A stretch of 64,000 nt of DNA from Bordetella parapertussis. Lineage in GTDB: Bacteria; Bacteroidota; Bacteroidia; Chitinophagales; Chitinophagaceae. The notes under the pieces were generated by a model that worked only from the letters and a program-made list of their open reading frames with translations, did not search any database and had not been told where the DNA came from. The stretch covers positions 32,422 through 96,421 of the forward strand of contig CALQJX020000016.1 of assembly GCA_943331005.2 (NCBI GenBank), in the 5' to 3' direction. The position numbers were made by a program, and so were the translations under genes. Numbering within the stretch: position 1 is the stretch's first letter; each line of letters opens with the position of its first letter. This document shows, one piece after another, positions 17,469 to 28,100 of this stretch.

Positions 17469-19211
17469 ATGAGAAGGATCATATTCATTATTCTGTCTGT
17501 ACTTTCTATTTCTACATATGCCTCAGCTGCCGGCACCGATACGCTGTTGCTTACCCCGTTCGAGCGGTCGCAAGGCAAGGAAACAGCCACTTATGCCGAA
17601 CTTACCGAATTTTACAAAAGACTCGGGGGCATGTTTGGCACCATCAGCATAGGCGAAATGGGCCCTGCAGATAATGGGTACCCGCTGCGCTATGTAGCCT
17701 ATACCAACGATGGTAAATTTGAGAAGGAAGACATTAAAAGCAGCGGCAAGCTGGTGATCCTCATCAACAATGCCATTCACCCCGGCGAACCCGACGGCGT
17801 AGACGCCTGCATGATGCTGCTGCGCGACGCAGCAAAAGGCAAAATAAAAGTACCCGACAATGTGCTGCTGGTAGTGGTGCCGGTCTTCAACATAGGCGGC
17901 ATGCTGAACAGGAACAGCAATAGCAGGGCAAATCAGCTGGGGCCGGAGAGCTATGGCTTCAGAGGCAATGCCCGCAACCTGGACCTGAACAGAGACTTCA
18001 TAAAATGCGATGCGGCAGAAACTATGGGACTGGAAGACCTGTTCACCAGAATGAACCCGGACATATTTCTGGACAACCATGTAAGCGATGGCGCAGACTA
18101 CCAGCATGTAATGACGCTGCTTGCTACACAACACGACAAACTGGGTGGCGAAACCGGAGCATTTATGTACCAGACCATGACCCCTCTCATTTACAAAGAC
18201 ATGAAACAACGGGGTTATGATCTGGTTCCCTATGTAAATGACTTTAGCAACACACCCGATAAAGGCTGGCACGAGTTTCACGAATCGCCACGGTTCTCCA
18301 GCGGCTATGCGGCACTATTCCAGACCATTGCCTATGTTCCCGAGGCGCACATGCTCAAACCATTCAACGAAAGGGTAAAAGCCACCTATGCGCTCATGCT
18401 CAGCATCATTAAGACTGGCAGTGAGAACATAGCAACCATAAAGACTGTTCGCGCCAACGACCGCAAGAACCTGTTGACCAAAAAAGAATTCGCGCTCGAC
18501 TGGCGGGTCGACACCTTGCAATGTGATACAGTAACCTTTATGGGCTACGAGTCGGGCTACAAAACCAGTGAGGTAAGTGGTCTGCCACGCCTCTATTACG
18601 ATCGCAAAAAACCTTTTACCCGTAAAATTCCGTTCTACGATCACTACGTGCCAACCAGCACAGTTACTGCACCAAGGGCATACATCATCCCCAAGGCATG
18701 GACTCCTGTTATCATCAACTTCAGGACCAATGGCGTAAAGATGCAGCGCATGAACTTTGACAGCACTATGGAAGTAACTGCCTATCGTATAGACAATTAT
18801 GAAACAACCAAACAACCCTATGAGCGGCATTATCTGCACTACAATGTGCATGCAACCCCCTACAAGACCTCAATCCGTTTCTCTCAGGGCGACTATATAG
18901 TATGGCTGGCACAACCCGCCAAACGCTACATCATAGAAACACTGGAACCAACAGCCCCCGATGCGTTCTTTGCATGGAACTACTTCGATGGAATACTGCA
19001 ACAGAAAGAATACTACAGCGCCTATGTTTTTGAAGATCTGGCTGCAGAAATACTGAAAAAAGACCCGGCACTAAAAGCGCAGCTGGAGGAAAAAAGAAAA
19101 GCAGACCCCGAGTTTGCGAAAGACGGCCATGCCCAGCTCGACTTCGTCTACAAACATTCCCCTTACTTCGAACAGGAATACAAAAGGTACCCGGTGTTCA
19201 GGTTGGAGTAA
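17469..19211 (+). CDS. Secreted M14-family zinc carboxypeptidase
   Basis: The 580-aa protein has a signal peptide (MRRIIFIILSVLSISTYASA). The M14 zinc site is visible: HPGEPDG with His104 and Glu107, ARNLDLNRDF, then DNHVSDGADYQH with the third ligand, and YVPEAHM with the probable catalytic Glu. The catalytic domain covers about 40-330; the rest is a beta-rich region specific to this long Bacteroidota form. It should trim C-terminal residues from peptides in the periplasm or outside. TATCTTTA at 17455-17462 is a likely -7 box, 6 nt before the ATG. Confidence 0.88.
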   Translation: MRRIIFIILSVLSISTYASAAGTDTLLLTPFERSQGKETATYAELTEFYKRLGGMFGTISIGEMGPADNGYPLRYVAYTNDGKFEKEDIKSSGKLVILINNAIHPGEPDGVDACMMLLRDAAKGKIKVPDNVLLVVVPVFNIGGMLNRNSNSRANQLGPESYGFRGNARNLDLNRDFIKCDAAETMGLEDLFTRMNPDIFLDNHVSDGADYQHVMTLLATQHDKLGGETGAFMYQTMTPLIYKDMKQRGYDLVPYVNDFSNTPDKGWHEFHESPRFSSGYAALFQTIAYVPEAHMLKPFNERVKATYALMLSIIKTGSENIATIKTVRANDRKNLLTKKEFALDWRVDTLQCDTVTFMGYESGYKTSEVSGLPRLYYDRKKPFTRKIPFYDHYVPTSTVTAPRAYIIPKAWTPVIINFRTNGVKMQRMNFDSTMEVTAYRIDNYETTKQPYERHYLHYNVHATPYKTSIRFSQGDYIVWLAQPAKRYIIETLEPTAPDAFFAWNYFDGILQQKEYYSAYVFEDLAAEILKKDPALKAQLEEKRKADPEFAKDGHAQLDFVYKHSPYFEQEYKRYPVFRLE

Positions 19212-19234
19212 TTACAATAAGAAAAAGGAAATTA

Positions 19235-19885
19235 TTAAGGCGCCAGTCTCGACTTTGCCCATCCACTTTCGTTATTCACAAATAGAATACGATCGTGCAT
19301 GCGGCTACTGCGGCCCTGCCAGAACTCTATACGAGATGGCAATACTATATACCCACCCCAATGTGGCGGCCGAGGGATCTCTATGCCGGAGAATTCCTGC
19401 TCGTAACGGGTATAGTTGAGATCCAGAATATTGCGATGTTCTATTTCGCGGCTCTGCGGCGATGCCCAGGCACCTATGCGGCTACCTGCAGGGCGCGAAT
19501 GGAAATAAATATCGCTTTCCTCAGGCGGCACTTTTTCTATAATGCCTTCTATGCGCACCTGGCGTTCCAGCTCTTTCCAGAAAAAAAGCAGCGACACATG
19601 CGCATTGGCATTTATATCCTGTCCCTTGGCGCTGTCATAGTTGGTAAAAAAGACAAAGCCCCGCTCCTCGAGGCCTTTCAGTAAAACGATACGTGCATGA
19701 GGCCTGTTCTGTGCATCCACAGTAGACAGGGTCATTGCATTGATCTCTGTGATACGAGCCTCCTCGGCTTCCTTGAACCAGTTACTGAAGAACAACACCG
19801 GATCATTGCCGGCCGTCTCCTCGTCGAGGGCGGCCAGCATGTAATCCATGCGTATATCTGCAATATTTAAAGGGGTTCCGGACAA
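19235..19885 (-). CDS. pdxH: Pyridoxamine 5'-phosphate oxidase
   Basis: The FMN enzyme oxidises pyridoxamine or pyridoxine 5'-phosphate to pyridoxal phosphate. The N-terminus IADIRMDYMLAALDEE, ARIVLLKGLEERGFVFFTNYDSAKG, RQVRIEGIIEKVP and the C-terminal EFWQGRSSRMHDRI ... RLAP are diagnostic. The first residues require a TTG start at 19885 (216 aa); no in-frame ATG lies upstream before the stop at 19895-19897. The first internal ATG (residue 13) would remove conserved residues. The 49-aa gene ends 5 nt upstream, so the two may be cotranscribed. Confidence 0.96.
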   Translation of the reverse strand: MSGTPLNIADIRMDYMLAALDEETAGNDPVLFFSNWFKEAEEARITEINAMTLSTVDAQNRPHARIVLLKGLEERGFVFFTNYDSAKGQDINANAHVSLLFFWKELERQVRIEGIIEKVPPEESDIYFHSRPAGSRIGAWASPQSREIEHRNILDLNYTRYEQEFSGIEIPRPPHWGGYIVLPSRIEFWQGRSSRMHDRILFVNNESGWAKSRLAP

Positions 19886-19890
19886 AGTGA

Positions 19891-20040
19891 TTATTTAGCT
19901 GAATCGTCAGAGTTGCCTGTGTACTTGAAGCTAACATAGATAAACTCTATAAGCAGCAACAGGAAGAAAGTATAAGTAAGAGTTGGACCTACGCTGAGGT
20001 TAACTGTATCGTAGAAAGCACCTAATATCAATTGGCTCAT
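19891..20040 (-). CDS. Small single-pass membrane protein, 49 aa
   Basis: ATG at 20040 to TAA at 19891-19893 encodes a 49-aa protein. It has a polar N-terminus (MSQLILGAFYDTVNLSVGP), one hydrophobic segment (YTFFLLLLIEFIYVSF) and an acidic, Ser-rich tail (TGNSDDSAK). It stops 5 nt before the TTG start of pdxH on the same strand, so translational coupling is plausible. Clean topology supports it as real. No family is recognised. Confidence 0.5.
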   Translation of the reverse strand: MSQLILGAFYDTVNLSVGPTLTYTFFLLLLIEFIYVSFKYTGNSDDSAK

Positions 20041-20101
20041 GTTAGAATTATTTTGCGATGCAAGTTACATTTTAATACCTGAAAATAAAACACTCCGGAA
20101 A

Positions 20102-20968
20102 CTACTTTTCTGCAGGTGCAGGCGCCTCTTTTTCCACAGGCGTGAATAATGGATTGCCCTTGCCCCTCGGCAGTATGGTTCCCACACTCAAAATAAGCTC
20201 ATACGTGCCAAAACTCTGCTTTGCCCTTCCTTCATATACCCTCAGATTGCTGTAGCGGGCATAGTCTACTTTCTGCGAAAATTCGAAGTAGGCATATTTC
20301 ATAAATGTCACCCTCAGTGCTGTTTCCAAACCTGTATTCCAGCCACCCAGCTGAAAACCCTGATTATTCAGCTTACCGAACAGGCTGTTCTGTACGTGCG
20401 GTATTACAGGGCCTATGCCTGCCTTACCGGTAAGATCCACATACAGGTTGCGGTCTGCAGTGTGGTATAGCCCTACCCTTTTCACCAGATTGAACAAAAG
20501 GAAATTGGCACCATTGTTCAGGAAATAATAAAAACCATTTGCCTCAGAGAAGGTAATATGCTGATCTACAGGGGCATTATTCATAGTACCCTTTATATGT
20601 ACAGACTGATTATCTGTAATTATATACTTGGTATGATCAAAGTTGATCTCGAAAGCCAGATCCTGTTTGTCATTAAAATAGTAGCCCAGGCGGTAGTTAT
20701 ATTGCGGTATGGTAAAATCCATATGCAGCAGACCCTCATCCCAGCCACGGTGGTCGTGTGCATCTACCTTCACCATCTGGTAATCATTGCCCAATGAAGG
20801 CTGTTTTATCTTCACAGTAGAGGGCGTATACCATTCTGTATTGTATCCCCAGCTGGCGTATATAGAACCTATCCTTTTCTTTTTAGCAGCATCCTTTGCT
20901 GTGGCCGAATTGCCCAGTACAGATAGCAGCAGCACCGCCGGAAGTAAGAATTTTGTATTGATCTTCAT
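20102..20968 (-). CDS. Outer-membrane beta-barrel-like protein
   Basis: The 288-aa protein has a signal peptide (MKINTKFLLPAVLLLSVLGNSATA). Its alternating hydrophobic/polar strands include NYRLGYYFNDKQDLAFEINFDHTKY, GFYYFLNNGANFLLFNLVKRV and YAYFEFSQKVDYARYSN. The tail is Pro/Ala/Glu-rich (FTPVEKEAPAPAEK). The pattern fits an outer-membrane beta-barrel of the porin-like type, though no specific family is named. It may share a transcript with the downstream 49-aa gene and pdxH on the minus strand, across a 61-nt gap. Confidence 0.65.
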   Translation of the reverse strand: MKINTKFLLPAVLLLSVLGNSATAKDAAKKKRIGSIYASWGYNTEWYTPSTVKIKQPSLGNDYQMVKVDAHDHRGWDEGLLHMDFTIPQYNYRLGYYFNDKQDLAFEINFDHTKYIITDNQSVHIKGTMNNAPVDQHITFSEANGFYYFLNNGANFLLFNLVKRVGLYHTADRNLYVDLTGKAGIGPVIPHVQNSLFGKLNNQGFQLGGWNTGLETALRVTFMKYAYFEFSQKVDYARYSNLRVYEGRAKQSFGTYELILSVGTILPRGKGNPLFTPVEKEAPAPAEK

Positions 20969-21081
20969 TTCCTGTTTTTAAAAGCGGAGCAAAGATAGGG
21001 CTTATCATACGTAACAAGCATGACTATGTCACCCCATCCGGCAAACTCTTGCCATTCAAACATTTGATTTATATTAGCACC

Positions 21082-22119
21082 ATGACCCGGGCCAAAAAGA
21101 CATCACACACACGCTGGACACTCATATTCTTACTCATCATTGGTGCCTTTGGCACCCTTGGCGTATATCTGCTTTTCGGGCCAAACACGGGCGCATTTAC
21201 GCAAGACGAATACCTGTATGTGCGCACAGGTGCCAATTACGACCAGGTAATTGAAACCATGGAAGAAAGCCATATTGTAGCCGACATGAACGGATTCAAG
21301 CTGGTGGCTAAAGCCATGAAACTGCAGGAGCACATTCATCCCGGCCGCTACAAGATCCATAAGCGCATGAGCAATTTCAACATTGTGCGTATGCTCCGCT
21401 CTGGTATGCAGGACCCTGTAAAACTCGTCATCAACAAACTGAGGACCAAAAGAGACTTCATACGTCTGGTAGCTTCTAATGTAGAAGCAGACTCTTTCGA
21501 AATGGCGCGACTGCTGGAAGATTCCACTTACCTTTCTGAATACGAGGTCACACCAGGCACTGCAATGGCTATCATCGTACCTGATACCTATGAGTTTTTC
21601 TGGAACACTGATGCAGATAAAGTGCTGAAGAAAATATACAAAAATTACAATCGTTTCTGGAACAAACAAAGAAAACAAAAAGCGGCCAATCAGGGCATTA
21701 CTCCGCTGCAGGCCATAGTAGTTGCTTCTATTGTGGAGGAAGAAACAAATAAGTCTTCAGACAAACCAAAGATTGCCAGCGTGTACCTGAACAGGATAAA
21801 GAAAGGCATGCCCCTGCAGGCCGACCCTACTGTGAAATTTGCGATTGGTGATTTTGCTATTAAACGTGTGACCAGCGCCATGTTGCAGATAAACTCTCCA
21901 TACAACACCTACAAATATCCGGGGCTGCCTCCGGGGCCTATCTGCACCCCTTCTGTGGGATCAATAAATGCTGTACTCGATGCTCCCCGAACCAGCTATC
22001 TGTACTTCTGTGCCAAAGCCGATTTCAGTGGGTACTCAGCCTTTGCCAGCAACTACAACGAACAGATCAATAATGCCAATGCTTACAGAAGAGCATTGGA
22101 TGCAAGAGGCATTCATTAA
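21082..22119 (+). CDS. mltG: Endolytic murein transglycosylase (MltG/YceG-like)
   Basis: From the ATG at 21082 the product is 345 aa: a basic start (MTRAKKTSHTRW), one membrane segment (TLIFLLIIGAFGTLGVYLLF), then a LysM-like subdomain and the YceG catalytic domain. IVPDTYEFFW, VVASIVEEETN (with the catalytic Glu), RIKKGMPLQADPTVKFA and YNTYKYPGLPPGPICTPS are family signatures. It cleaves nascent peptidoglycan glycan strands at the inner membrane. TATATTAG at 21070-21077 lies 4 nt before the start with TTG at 21049-21051, which argues against the ATG at 21049. Confidence 0.95.
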   Translation: MTRAKKTSHTRWTLIFLLIIGAFGTLGVYLLFGPNTGAFTQDEYLYVRTGANYDQVIETMEESHIVADMNGFKLVAKAMKLQEHIHPGRYKIHKRMSNFNIVRMLRSGMQDPVKLVINKLRTKRDFIRLVASNVEADSFEMARLLEDSTYLSEYEVTPGTAMAIIVPDTYEFFWNTDADKVLKKIYKNYNRFWNKQRKQKAANQGITPLQAIVVASIVEEETNKSSDKPKIASVYLNRIKKGMPLQADPTVKFAIGDFAIKRVTSAMLQINSPYNTYKYPGLPPGPICTPSVGSINAVLDAPRTSYLYFCAKADFSGYSAFASNYNEQINNANAYRRALDARGIH

Positions 22120-22138
22120 AACAGACTGGCAAAATATA

Positions 22139-23620
22139 TTAGTTAGCCTTGTGCTCACTGTTCACATGATTCTCTTTCACGATCATGTCCTTCACAATTA
22201 TGTCCAGGCGGGCTGCTGTTTCTGCTATACCATCCAATACCACTTTGTTATCGGGATCGGTATAATCCTCGGCATTAAAAACATCTACAAGTCCCAGAAT
22301 AGTTGCCACCTGCCCGCTCACCTCGTGCGAATGGGCTCTGGAAATATCGCCCATTATGATCTTCTGCTTTTCAATACGGGCAAGATGCCTGCTTTTCTCC
22401 AGATCAAGCTGGGCAGCATACCTTTTCTGCGCCAGAAACTTACGAACTACTACTCCTATCACTACCAGCAATAATACTATCGTAATAAGGAGTATGATTC
22501 GCTGATTACGTTTCTGTGCTACTTCCAACTGCTCGATCTGTATTTCCTTGTCCTTCAGCATCATCTCCCGCTGCATTTCCAATCCGGCTATCTTCAGTTT
22601 ATTCTCCTGAGAATAAACTGAATCTTTAAAAAGCACATACTGTTTATAACTTTCCAGTGCCGCGGCATGATTCCCGGTTAGCATATAGGCCTCATGCAGT
22701 CCTTCACTAAATTCGATGATATTATCCAGCTGACCTATTTCTTTACTCAGTGCAATTGCTTTTTGCAAATGATCAATTGCCTTGGCAAGGAAATACACCT
22801 TGTTTCCCTTCGGCAATGGCTGCCCGGTATGCGATGCAGCATCTTTCTCTTTTACTATCTGCAGATATACCCCTCCAATGTTTCCCAGATTGATGGCTAT
22901 ACCTGCCTTATCACCCAGTTCTGAGAACATATTCAACGCCTTGATGTCATATTCCAGTGCCTTGCCATAGTCGCCATATTCTTTATACAAGTTACCCAGA
23001 TTGCCATAGTTACGGGCAATGCCATCCTTATCTTTCAGCCCCTCGAAAATAGCCAATGACTTCAGGTCATACTCCAGCGCCTTTTCGTAGTTTTTCTTCA
23101 AAAGGTATATGATACCGATATTGCCATAATCGCCACCAATATTCGTGCTGTCTTTCAGTTTCAGATCCAGTTCCAGCGCTTTCTTATTGTACTCCAACGC
23201 TTTATCCAGATTCCCCATTTCCTGATACACAACGGCCAGGTGACTGATCAATGTACCATAGATACCCGAACCCGGAAAATCGGCATAGAAAGCCAGTGCT
23301 TTATTAAAGTATTCGAGCGCCTTTATGTAGTCCGACTTCTGGTGATAATTGACCCCGATAACATTATAAGCCGCCGCCTCGCCCGTTTTCTGATGTAACA
23401 TCTGCGCCAGTTCCAATTGTTTAAAACCATATTTGATTCCCTTATCCGGGTCTATGGTTTTATAGGCATCCGCAATTGAATTGAGCAACTTTATCTTGGA
23501 AGTATCTTCGGGCACATCGAGCAATCTGCTTACCAGAGAGTCTAGTAATTCACGCCCCTGCAATTGCGCATTACTTTGCACAGAAAATAGCATCAGCAGT
23601 ATTACAAGGAGCCGCTTCAT
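22139..23620 (-). CDS. TPR sensor protein with phosphoacceptor-like helix but no kinase ATPase domain
   Basis: Starting at 23620 gives 493 aa with a signal peptide (MKRLLVILLMLFSVQSNAQ). Residues about 60-330 are TPR units of the tetratricopeptide/Rap-like kind with repeated KALEY motifs (GNLDKALEYNKKALELDLKLKDS). A membrane segment follows (IILLITIVLLLVVIGVVV, about 385-405), then a coiled-coil. The last 70 residues resemble a histidine-kinase dimerisation helix pair (SRAHSHEVSGQVATILGLVD ... AARLDIIVKDMIVKEN). The protein ends there, with no N, G1 or G2 ATPase boxes. Bacteroidota have many full-length TPR histidine kinases; this one looks shortened. It is convergent with mltG. Confidence 0.75.
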   Translation of the reverse strand: MKRLLVILLMLFSVQSNAQLQGRELLDSLVSRLLDVPEDTSKIKLLNSIADAYKTIDPDKGIKYGFKQLELAQMLHQKTGEAAAYNVIGVNYHQKSDYIKALEYFNKALAFYADFPGSGIYGTLISHLAVVYQEMGNLDKALEYNKKALELDLKLKDSTNIGGDYGNIGIIYLLKKNYEKALEYDLKSLAIFEGLKDKDGIARNYGNLGNLYKEYGDYGKALEYDIKALNMFSELGDKAGIAINLGNIGGVYLQIVKEKDAASHTGQPLPKGNKVYFLAKAIDHLQKAIALSKEIGQLDNIIEFSEGLHEAYMLTGNHAAALESYKQYVLFKDSVYSQENKLKIAGLEMQREMMLKDKEIQIEQLEVAQKRNQRIILLITIVLLLVVIGVVVRKFLAQKRYAAQLDLEKSRHLARIEKQKIIMGDISRAHSHEVSGQVATILGLVDVFNAEDYTDPDNKVVLDGIAETAARLDIIVKDMIVKENHVNSEHKAN

Positions 23621-23786
23621 GTAGTGTGAGGAGAAATAGTGACGTAGCAAAGATATAAAACATACAAACATTTAATTACACCTTTGATTTTTCATTCATA
23701 ATAAAATAATAAAATGCATAGATATTACAAAACGGAAAGAATGCAAAAATGGTTTGTAGATGTAACATTATATTTGACACCTGATA

Positions 23787-25043
23787 ATGACTACAAACAC
23801 AGAAACCAAAGTAATAATTGTGGGAGCAGGACCTGCCGGTGCAGGCACCTCTTTCTACCTCACCAAATTCGGCATCCCGCATGTGGTGATAGACAAAGAG
23901 ACCTTCCCGCGCGACAAAGTATGCGGAGATGCATGCAGCGGAAAAACAGCACTGGTCATTAACCGTGCCAATACCGAATGGCTTTCTGAGATATTGGCAC
24001 AACCTCAAGACTATCTGCCGTCTTGGGGTATAAAATTCGTAGCACCCAATGGCAAAGGTTTAGATATTCCCTTCAACCCAAACCGCACCAAAGACAGTAA
24101 AGCACCTGGCTTCACCGTCACCAGAATGGTGTTCGATGATTTTCTGTTTCGCAAAATGCCATCGCCCTATTGCACCATCTATGAAGGTGCCTCTATCAGC
24201 AACATCACCCATGCCGACAGTAATGTAACAGTACAGTTTACGCGCAACGGCACAGAACACTCAGTTTCTGCGCCCATCATCATAGGTGCCGACGGCGACA
24301 AAAGCATGGTGCGCAAACAGTTCCTCAACAGCAACCAGACCGCACCAAAGGCTTACGCCGTAGGACTAAGGGCCTACTACGAGGGCATAACAGAGATGCA
24401 TACCGACAATTTTATCGAACTGCATTTCCTGCCCGAAATGTTGCCTGGTTACCTATGGATATTCCCCATGCCCGGCGGCAGGGCGAATGTAGGTGTAGGC
24501 ATACTGTCTGAAGTAATAAGGGACAAAAAAATAAACCTCAGGGAGCAGATGCTGGCTGCTATCCGCAACAATCCGCAGATAGCACCGCGTTTTGCCAATG
24601 CAACACTCATAGATAAAATTCAGGGCTGGGGGCTGCCACTTGCCACAGAAAGGCAGCCTATGTCGGGCGACAACTTCATACTCTGCGGCGATGCCGCCTG
24701 CCTTGTAGATCCTTTCAGCGGCGAGGGCATTGGCAATGCTTTGTATAGCGGCATGCTGGCTGCAATGGCTATAAACGAAGCCATACCTGCAAAAGACTTC
24801 TCTGCAGCATTCCTCAAAAAGAAATATGATGATGTGCTCTATAAAAGACTCGGCGACGAGTTCAAAATAAGCACCACCTTGCAGCGCTTATGCAAGTACC
24901 CCTGGCTCTTCAACTTTGTAGTGAACAAAGCCTACAAAAGCAAATCGCTGCGCGACACCATCAGTTGTATGTTCACAGACATGGATCTGCGCGAACAACT
25001 CAGCAAACCTTCGTTCTACTTCAAGATACTCTTCAATAAATAA
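23787..25043 (+). CDS. Geranylgeranyl-reductase-like FAD-dependent oxidoreductase
   Basis: The 418-aa flavoprotein starts with the Rossmann motif VIIVGAGPAGAGTSFYL. DKETFPRDKVCGDACSGKT follows, the motif of the geranylgeranyl reductase (ChlP/digeranylgeranyl) family, then IGADGDKSMVR and GDAACLVDPFSGEGIGNAL for FAD binding. In this family the usual reaction is saturation of isoprenoid chains or hydroxylation in menaquinone-like or membrane-lipid metabolism; the substrate is unknown here. A TATATTTG box at 23769-23776 precedes the ATG. It ends at a strong bidirectional terminator. Confidence 0.88.
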   Translation: MTTNTETKVIIVGAGPAGAGTSFYLTKFGIPHVVIDKETFPRDKVCGDACSGKTALVINRANTEWLSEILAQPQDYLPSWGIKFVAPNGKGLDIPFNPNRTKDSKAPGFTVTRMVFDDFLFRKMPSPYCTIYEGASISNITHADSNVTVQFTRNGTEHSVSAPIIIGADGDKSMVRKQFLNSNQTAPKAYAVGLRAYYEGITEMHTDNFIELHFLPEMLPGYLWIFPMPGGRANVGVGILSEVIRDKKINLREQMLAAIRNNPQIAPRFANATLIDKIQGWGLPLATERQPMSGDNFILCGDAACLVDPFSGEGIGNALYSGMLAAMAINEAIPAKDFSAAFLKKKYDDVLYKRLGDEFKISTTLQRLCKYPWLFNFVVNKAYKSKSLRDTISCMFTDMDLREQLSKPSFYFKILFNK

Positions 25044-25079
25044 AACAACGGCTCATCTTACAAGATGAGCCGTTGTTTT
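25042..25079. terminator. Bidirectional terminator
   Basis: A 17-bp perfect stem (AAAACAACGGCTCATCT / complement) with loop TACA, flanked by A and T tracts on both sides. It separates the convergent reductase and amidohydrolase genes. Confidence 0.9.
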
Positions 25080-25113
25080 ATCATATACTTCTTACATTCC
25101 TGTTGTAGCTTTA

Positions 25114-28100
25114 TTAATCGCCATCACCATGATTAGTTGTTTCTTCATGCCATGGGAACGACTCCGCATTCTTACTCAGTTCCCAGAAGAATCTGGTACG
25201 TTTATTATCATAGTTACCAACCTCGTTCATGGTCTCCGCATCATACAATCTGCCGTTCACCATGGTATAATGTATGCTCTCTGTATTACGTATATCTTCC
25301 AGAGGATTCTTATCCATCACCAGCATATCTGCCAGTTTGCCAGGCTGCAGTGTTCCTATCCAATCATCAAAACCAAGACTCTTAGCAGGGTTCACTGTAG
25401 CCGTCCTCAGCGCTTCCATGGGCGTCATGCCTCCCTGTGCCATCATCCATATTTCCCAGTGCGCACCTATACCCTGTATCTGTCCGTGTGCACCCATATT
25501 TACGGCTACACCTGCATCAGACAATTTCTTCAGGCTGCGCGACACCAGCATATGTCCGTTCTCATATTCCTCTTCAGGAGCCATGACCCTATGCCTGCTG
25601 CGGGTATCTATTACCGCACGTGGCGTAAACCTCAGCAAACGTTCTTTTTCCCATACATTAGTATGCTGATACCAGTAATACTCTCCGTTCAGGGAACCAT
25701 AGCTAACTATAAGCGTTGGTGTATTTGCAGTTTTGGCATTCTTCCAGAACTGTATCACATCATTATACAATGGTGCCACCGGAATATTGTGCTCTATGGT
25801 TGTGTGTCCGTCCATCACCATACTCAGGTTGTGATAAAAGAATGAACCGCCCTCAGGAACCACCTCTACTTTCAGCTCCCTGGCAGCTTCTATTACCATC
25901 TGGCGCTGTTCGCGGCGTGGCTGGTTATAACTCTTCACGCTAAAGGCACCATATGCCTGTGTGCGGCGCAACGCACTTTTGGCATCTTCCAGCGAATTGA
26001 TGACTGCTTTAAAATCTCCGTCAGCACCATAGAGTATGGTACCTGTAGAGAATACCCTCGGCCCAACCATTGCGCCTGATTTCACCAGTTCTGATTGCGC
26101 AAACACCATCTCACTGTTGGCCGATGGGTCGTGCATAGTTGTCACACCATAAGCAAGGTTAGTATAGTAAGGCCAGTGTTTATCGGGCGTAAGTCCTGAA
26201 CGGAAATGCCCTGCATGCGCATGCGCATCTATAAAGCCCGGCATTATGGTCTTGCCACTGCAGTCTATGGTCTTTGTGCCTGCAGGTATTTTCACATCCT
26301 TGCCTATAGCACTTATCTTGTTGCCATCAACCAGCACTGTTGCGTTTTCCAGCACTTCATCGCCATTCATGGTTATGATGCGGGCGTTGGTAAATGCAAG
26401 TTGGCCTTTAGGTTTGTCTGTTTTAGCAGTAAGCCCTACACTTATACCCGTCTCCGGCATTTTGAATAAGGAATCCGGCTTGCCAGCCACAAACTCAAAC
26501 CTGTTTTCCAGATCTATAGTAAAATACTGCTCGCCCAGTGTATAGTGGAGTTGTTTATTGTCGCTGCTCCAGTGCAGATTGATACCTGCATCTCTAGATA
26601 CTTTTTTCACCGGTATATCAGAGCCATCATCACCAACAGAAACAGTTTTGCCCGTGTGCGGGAATGCAGCAATATATACATTGTGGAGATTTACATAAGC
26701 CACCCAGTTGCCATCAGGCGACACTGTAAACTGACTGCCGTACTTACTTTTCAGCAACATACGCTCGTCGCTACCGTCTGTTTTGCAACTGCTGAACGAT
26801 GCTTCATATTGCCCCAATCCGCTACCGCCACCCTGGTAGTAAATACGGCTGCCATCTGCACTGAATACTGCATTACTGCCATTATCAGTAATGAATTCTT
26901 CCTTACCGCCAGCAGCTGGTATCATATAGATACCGGGCTTCACTGTATAGGCATTTCCCAGATAGCCTTCGCTACCATCCTTGCCATACACGATCCACTT
27001 CCCATCTCTCGACAATGATGGAGTACGATAGATGCCTTTTTGAGTGGTAAGCACCACAGGTTTAGATTTACCATCCAGGTTCACCCTGCATATACTACCT
27101 GTCAGACTATCGTTCCAAGTAACATATACTACAGACTTTCCATCGGGTGCAAATGCCGGTTCCGACTCCTGCAATGTTGCTGTTGTCAGTCTTTCAGGCT
27201 TACCATCCGGAAGTGCCCTTTTGTATAAATGGCCAAGTGCATTAAAGACCATCAGCTTACCATCAGGCGATGTTGTTGCCTGACGGATCACCTTCACTGT
27301 AAACTCATCAGGATTCAGGTTTTGCTGAAAACGCACCACATCGGTCATGTGTTGTTTCACATTGCAGGTAAATGGTATTTCCACTGCCTTGTTCTTATCA
27401 TTCACATCTACCTTCATTATCTTACCCTCAGACCATATTACCAGTTCCTTATCATCCGGCGTCCAGGCATAGCCTGTGTAGATGCCAAACACGGTCCAGG
27501 CTTCCTGCTGATCTTTAGAAAGCTTATCATATACAGGCCATTCTTCCCCATTCTCCAGGTTGCGCAGGAACAATACAGACTTAGTACGTACCCTTTTCAC
27601 AAAAGCCATCAGCTTGCCATTGTGCGATACCTGAGGACGCACTGCACCGCCCGGGCCGCCTGTTACAGTTTCTACATTACCTTTATCTCTGTCATACCTC
27701 TTTATCACAAAGATCTGATTGTTGGGATCTTTGTTGTACTGAAAATAACCACCGGGGTACATATCCTCGCTATAATACACATACCTGCCATCGGGCGAGA
27801 TACATGGCTCATTCAGATCCTGCTGGTCGTTCTTGCGGGCAGTCAGCTGCAATCCGCCGCCACCGGAGGTATGATACATCCATAACTCACCTGCTCCCAA
27901 AGATCTGCCCGATGTAAAGTGCTTACGGGCTACTATGTAATTATTATCCACCCATACAGCATTGTTAAGCAGCCTGAAAGTTTCTTTCGTTATCTGCTTC
28001 GCATTGCTGCCATCGCGGTTCATCATCCATATATTATCACCGCCACCTGCATCAGAAGTGAACAATATCTTCTTACCATCCGGGCTGAAGCGAGGCTGCA

